64,000 nucleotides of DNA from Arthrobotrys musiformis (taxonomy: Eukaryota; Ascomycota; Orbiliomycetes; Orbiliales; Orbiliaceae): NCBI GenBank assembly GCA_036971715.1, contig JAVHJL010000001.1, positions 3,906,001 through 3,970,000 of the forward strand, read 5' to 3'. The notes beneath the pieces were generated by a model that was not told the DNA's origin, made no database searches, and saw only the letters and a program-made list of their open reading frames with translations. The translations under genes were made by a program, and so were the position numbers. Below, piece by piece: positions 59,530 through 64,000 of this stretch (positions within the stretch are counted from its first letter, which is position 1; each line of letters begins with the position of its first letter).

Positions 59530-60754
59530 TCATACCGTATCTCCATATGGCCATGCGGGTCCAGAACCGGACGACCCGGCATCAGATTCTGACCCTGCGT
59601 CCGATGACGACGATGCAGTGCTGCTGGTGTTCACCCCTATTGTGTTGTTTCCGTGCTCGAGGAGGATAGAGCGGGAGCCTTGGGATGATCCGTCTAAGTT
59701 TCCGAGGGCTTCGCGATAACGGCCTGAAAGGCGGGGTAGGTATTCGTCGTTCCTTTGGGCGATTATGGAATCGATTTGCCCAGTGAGCGAATCTGGGATA
59801 GGCAGCGAAAGCTCGTTGCGAATTGTAAAGTCTAATTCTAGGATCGTTCTGAGAAATTCTGGGCTGTCCGCTATCATGTAGGTATTGTGCGTCTCGAGGG
59901 TGCGGAGCCATGTTACTCGATCTCTCGAGGGATGGTATTTTGGATAAGCGGGAACTAATAATATTGCGAACAATATCCTAGTTGTTAGTAGGAGAGGAAA
60001 AGAAAAAGGGTATGTAAAAAGTTGGAAATTTTGCAGAGAAAAAAAAGTACAGACCTTTTACACCAGTTCCTCCATTTGAGACGACCTCCCAGTTGGTAGA
60101 AGTCCGTAGAGGCAAGCCGGAGACGGCTCTCACGGTTTTATCCGGAGTCCATTCGATCACAGCGTGGTATTGCTGGTCTCCGACTCCAACTCCAGTCAAG
60201 ATGTGCCTGAACCAGAGGAGCCACATAGATCCAGAGATGTCGTTTTCGTTCAGCAGCCAGTTTGAGTAGACCGCTCGTTGGATGTGAATATAGGCTCGAA
60301 ACCATCCTCTAGGTGACTCTGAAAAAGCTAAATTCGTAGGCCTTAGAGCTAGGACATCCATCATCGCAGCGTGCTGCTCCCATTTTTTGATACATTTCGA
60401 TTGCCAGATGCCGTTCGAGGACGCTGTGGAAAGAAGTAGCCGACTTGAGAGCCTCAGGTTGAGAAGCGAGCTCAATTCCAGGTAAGAGAATATCTGCAGG
60501 CATACTGTATATATATAAAATTCCGAATCGTTAATATGTAAAAAGGTCTTGCGGGTAGCGGTTTGTTGGCCAAAGCTTGCTAGACTACCCGCTTGCACAG
60601 CCCCAATGCCCGTTCATGGGTCTAAATTTAATGGATGGATGTGACAGAAACGAAATAGGAATAGATATGAGGTATATCTAATATCTGGGGAAACAGGAAC
60701 TAATGGTGATAAAGACTTACTTTCAACTGGAATGCATTCAAAGGCCGCTGCCAT
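59530..60754 (-). CDS. F-box protein (third, distinct type)
   Basis: Three minus-strand exons: 60754-60721 (34 nt), 60504-60051 and 59977-59530, giving 311 residues. The short first exon encodes MAAAFECIPVE, and its splice into exon 2 completes a textbook F-box: IPVEICLQIFSYLELSSLLN, then LRLSSRLL. Without this exon the F-box lacks its start, which is how it could be missed. The middle has several Trp-rich stretches (IWQSKCIKKW, SMWLLWFRHI, HAVIEWTPD) and exon 3 continues LVPAYPKYHPSRDRVTWLR and ends in a Ser/Asp-rich tail (SSSSDAGSESDAG). The second intron has a perfect TACTAAC branch point but a GTACTT donor. It probably acts as an SCF substrate adaptor; the target is unknown, and it is not closely similar to the two F-box genes at 10-13.5 kb. 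Confidence 0.75.
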
Positions 60755-63700
60755 ACTCCGGGAGGCTGTGCAAAAAGTAGGGACCAGAAAGGGATATGGT
60801 GATTGACTTCTCTAATGTTTGGATCAGTTAGAGATTTAGAACATGTAAAGGTATTATAATAAGGTGGGGAGCCCAAGAGAAAGCCCTTTTTCGGTGCTCC
60901 CCCTCTGCAAACCCCCAGCTGCAAGGCATGGGCCTGGTGGGCAGGTAGGTTATGCGCCGAACTAGTGCTATTGTATCCCAGTCAGTGCACAAGGGTCTGG
61001 TTCTGTTCGAATGGATGCAACAGTCCACCTTTTTTTTTTTTTTTTCTTGCTTCAACAAGCCGGCCCCCATGGCTTGTCGTCATGACACATGGTCTAAGAA
61101 GACTGATTGGGATCTCGACTGCCAGTAATGTCCAGTGACCTCTCTCGGGTGATAGACGAGAGAGAAAGCGTACGAATATTGTAGAGAAAGAGAAAAAAAA
61201 GTATGTACAGTGCATTGCATGCACGATTCCAAATCCCCTTGGTTCGACAAGCCCTAGGCAAAGCAAGATGGTTCCCCAAACAGGCCATGACAGAGACTAT
61301 CAGTCAGTATTGTGTGTGCTAAGCTGGTTCGTCATTCGCTGCCCATCGACTAGACCACCTAAAACATTTGCGCTTGGGATTAACGTTCCAGCGGAACCTC
61401 ACGCCCAAGAGATGCGAGCTACCCTATCACGCAGAGTTTTACGGACTTTTATTTTCCGTTATATTGCGATGCCTTTGCAAAATGTCCAGCCTGGCCGCTC
61501 GGTTCATTGTATAAACAAGCGGAGCCGAAGGTTCGGGTCATTCTCTTGGTTTTCGCTTGATCTGGTTTAAGAGTGTGAGACAAGCCTGTGTGATTTATCT
61601 TGGTGTTGAACCGTCAGTTTGGGCTTCACACCATTACTTTATTCGAGCTGACGCCGGTGTAGGACTTGCAGACACACTGGCGCCAAAGGCTTTTTGGACC
61701 TAGGATCGTCAGAGATTGATTGCCACCGATGGGGGTTATTCATTTGAACCGACCTGAGTTTTCAGGAAGTTCTGGTAAAACTGTTTGCTTCCGTTTCTAA
61801 AACCGTCCCGTCTCAACATTTTTTTATTTTTCTGTTCTTCTATTTTATTTTTTTTGGGTAGGGAAGCGGACAGGCCCTTCTAGCTCTGACGTTGGAAAAC
61901 TGGACGGGTTGCCAGCTTGGGGACCCAGGTCGTGGCGTCCAGTAGACTTTTGGGGCCAAGACCGCCAATTTGTGTGCTTCTTCACCCGCCATCAGTGCCC
62001 GCCACGAGGATGCCCCGGCTTCCTGTAAACAGCCGGTAACTTCCCGAGTTCCGAGCCTGGACTAGCGTTGGGACAGAAGTTTCGTTCATCATACGAGGAG
62101 TTTGCATGTTCGAATTCGATAATGCATTTTCATGACGTATAGATTCAACAAAACGACGTACGACCGGCATCTCCGTTCGAAGAAATGGACCGGACGGAGA
62201 TTTGCACGCCGACGGACTAGCTAGCGTGAGATGCTGAACTAGTGATCTCAGTTACCATTATCGATATGGACGGATGGAGAAAGATAGTGCACCGGTAAGC
62301 GGACAAGACATCGAGGGATGAAACATATGTTTCTTGGCCTGAATTCCGAACCACTCTTGTTGAACCATTCCCTGTCAACGGCGACTGTGTGGTGCCGCTT
62401 ATTTGCTTGTCAAGTGTGCCGCCCAGCTTTTGAAATCTTGAGACCGCTGTACCACCTAGTTTTCTGTAGACATTTATCCGAGCGAAAGGTGCCCAGACCT
62501 GAAGATGTCTATTAGCAGAAAACTAAAATGGCAAGGTATCTCGAAGGAGCTTACGAATCACCTGTTGAATCTAACTTGTTTTTGGAATGCGTCGAGTATT
62601 TCGATAGGTCTGTCCGCAATCCTGCATTCTTGGCTTCAAGGTTTGTTGGTCATCATCAGTGGCCTCTGGACAAACCAACTGGAATCGATCCGATTAGGCT
62701 GCTATCTTTAAACCTGTGGGCATCAATTCCCTGAAGGAACCAGCCGAGGGAGATCCAATCTATCATGGAGGGAGAAGGAGCCTGCGGCGTTGGGCCATGG
62801 GGCTGACTCTGTGAGATAGATGTTAATGCCAAGAGTCAGCCCATGCAGATGTGTGGAGGTCAAGCTGACTAACTGGACGACAAGCGGGTCAAGGATGGGG
62901 AAATTCGACGGCACGGGATTGAGATGTCGGCGGCATGTGTCTTTACGAGGACAGAGCTCCTGCAATTTGCGTGATTCGCTACGAAATGTCACGATAGAGC
63001 TCTTTTTTAGGCGCTATGTTATAAACTTCCAGCAACCCGTTCCTGGGATGGTTGGATGGTGATTTGGCAACTGGATGTTTAAGAAAAAACGATGGCGTTT
63101 ATAGTGAAAGCCCCAGTGAGCAGATGGGACATTGCTTCCCGATTTGGTCCTGAAGCCTTCCTTTTTCTTTTTGTCTTAAGAATCGACAAGCATTTAATGC
63201 ATTTCTGTGACCTGATTACGCAGAACCTGGTTCAGCAGATAGTTATCCTTACAAGGTTCATGATTTCGCCAAGGGAAACTATATCTCTAGGCTCTTAGGC
63301 TAGATACGGATATCTTGGAATAGCTACAACTAGTTGCACAGAGTAGTAAGGCTTTTATAATAGCTCTGTAATATTCACAAAAGAGTTTCCTTAATAACCG
63401 GGGAGTTGTGGATAATTCCGCGAAATCAAGATATCGATACGACCTTGACTAGGCTGCAATGCATCTGATCATGTCAATTGACCGCTTTAAAGTCTAAAAG
63501 ATTCGGAAAGAGAAAAGGAAATGATTCATCAAGGTCTAATATCAAATTTGTGAGAATTCTCTGTTACTCCTGCATCAATCACTCTGCAAGTTCCAGATCT
63601 TGCTGAACAACGCACACACATGCTATGTATGTTATTAGCTTTTGATACATCATTCGAGTGCTCAGGCATCGAATGGAAACGGGAAACGGAACCGTCCTTT

Positions 63701-64000
63701 TTATGATACTTACGTAGACCCCTGATTAACATTCCCTCGAGGAAGCACTCGAACGGGCTTCTGGGCCTATCGACCCCGCTTTTGGGATTGCTATTACCTA
63801 CTATACTCTTGATATCAGCTGACGGAAGGTGGGAGGGAAAAGGGTTGAAAAGGCTAGTCCAACCAATGAATTCCCTCCGATAATCCAGGGATCTCTGAAA
63901 GAGCAGCCACCCCAATTTCTCCTGCAGCCAGAGGCTCTGGCGGCGTGCATATGCATGATGGGGACTTATTTGTTTGCGAATGTAAAGCTTTCCGAATTTA
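60755..64000. other. Gene-poor right end of the window
   Basis: No supported gene in 3.2 kb. The left part is the upstream region of the F-box gene; a T run at about 61030-61045 and scattered T-rich patches occur. Short frames on both strands (for example 62318-62515, 63529-63915) show no domain. A gene may begin just past the edge. Confidence 0.45.

Overview
The window is nuclear DNA from a filamentous ascomycete (Pezizomycotina). The evidence is short spliceosomal introns (mostly 55-130 nt) with GTAAGT/GTATGT/GTACGT donors and CTAAC/CTGAC branch points, pyrimidine-rich leaders, and a fungal gene set: HSE1, a membrane GH5 glucanase, aminopeptidase, RAD9, UBC8, PCK1, DPP1, MED7 and MET10. An expansion of F-box/leucine-rich proteins and kilobase-scale intergenic regions would suit an early-diverging class such as Orbiliomycetes or Pezizomycetes, but that placement is a guess.

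Layout: 0-8.3 kb holds the 3' end of HSE1, a type II membrane exo-beta-1,3-glucanase and a secreted M28 aminopeptidase. From 10-15.3 kb there are two tandem F-box paralogues (the second with two apparent frameshifts) and a convergent MYND zinc-finger gene. From 16.7-25.5 kb there are an ADGF-type adenosine deaminase, the checkpoint clamp subunit RAD9, the E2 enzyme UBC8 and an uncharacterised protein with a candidate SUMO-interacting motif. An STK32/YANK kinase lies at 27.6-29.7 kb, then about 8 kb without a supportable gene, an amino-acid permease, and 5.4 kb of spacer before PCK1. From 48.3-55.1 kb there are DPP1 and MED7 (head to head, 255 bp apart) and MET10. A third F-box gene lies at 59.5-60.75 kb; both flanking spacers (4.5 and 3.2 kb) lack recognisable genes.

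These are mostly unlinked housekeeping genes, not a biosynthetic cluster. No tRNA, rRNA, CRISPR or intact transposon was found. Exon structures were deduced by hand from splice sites, reading phase and family conservation; each multi-exon model below closes in frame.

The most interesting observation is in UBC8. Its conserved N-terminal region can only be assembled with an 8-nt microexon, and the next junction is best solved by a one-nucleotide exon that restores the conserved Met-Gln-Glu-Phe sequence. A lost base or an unusual acceptor are the competing explanations there.
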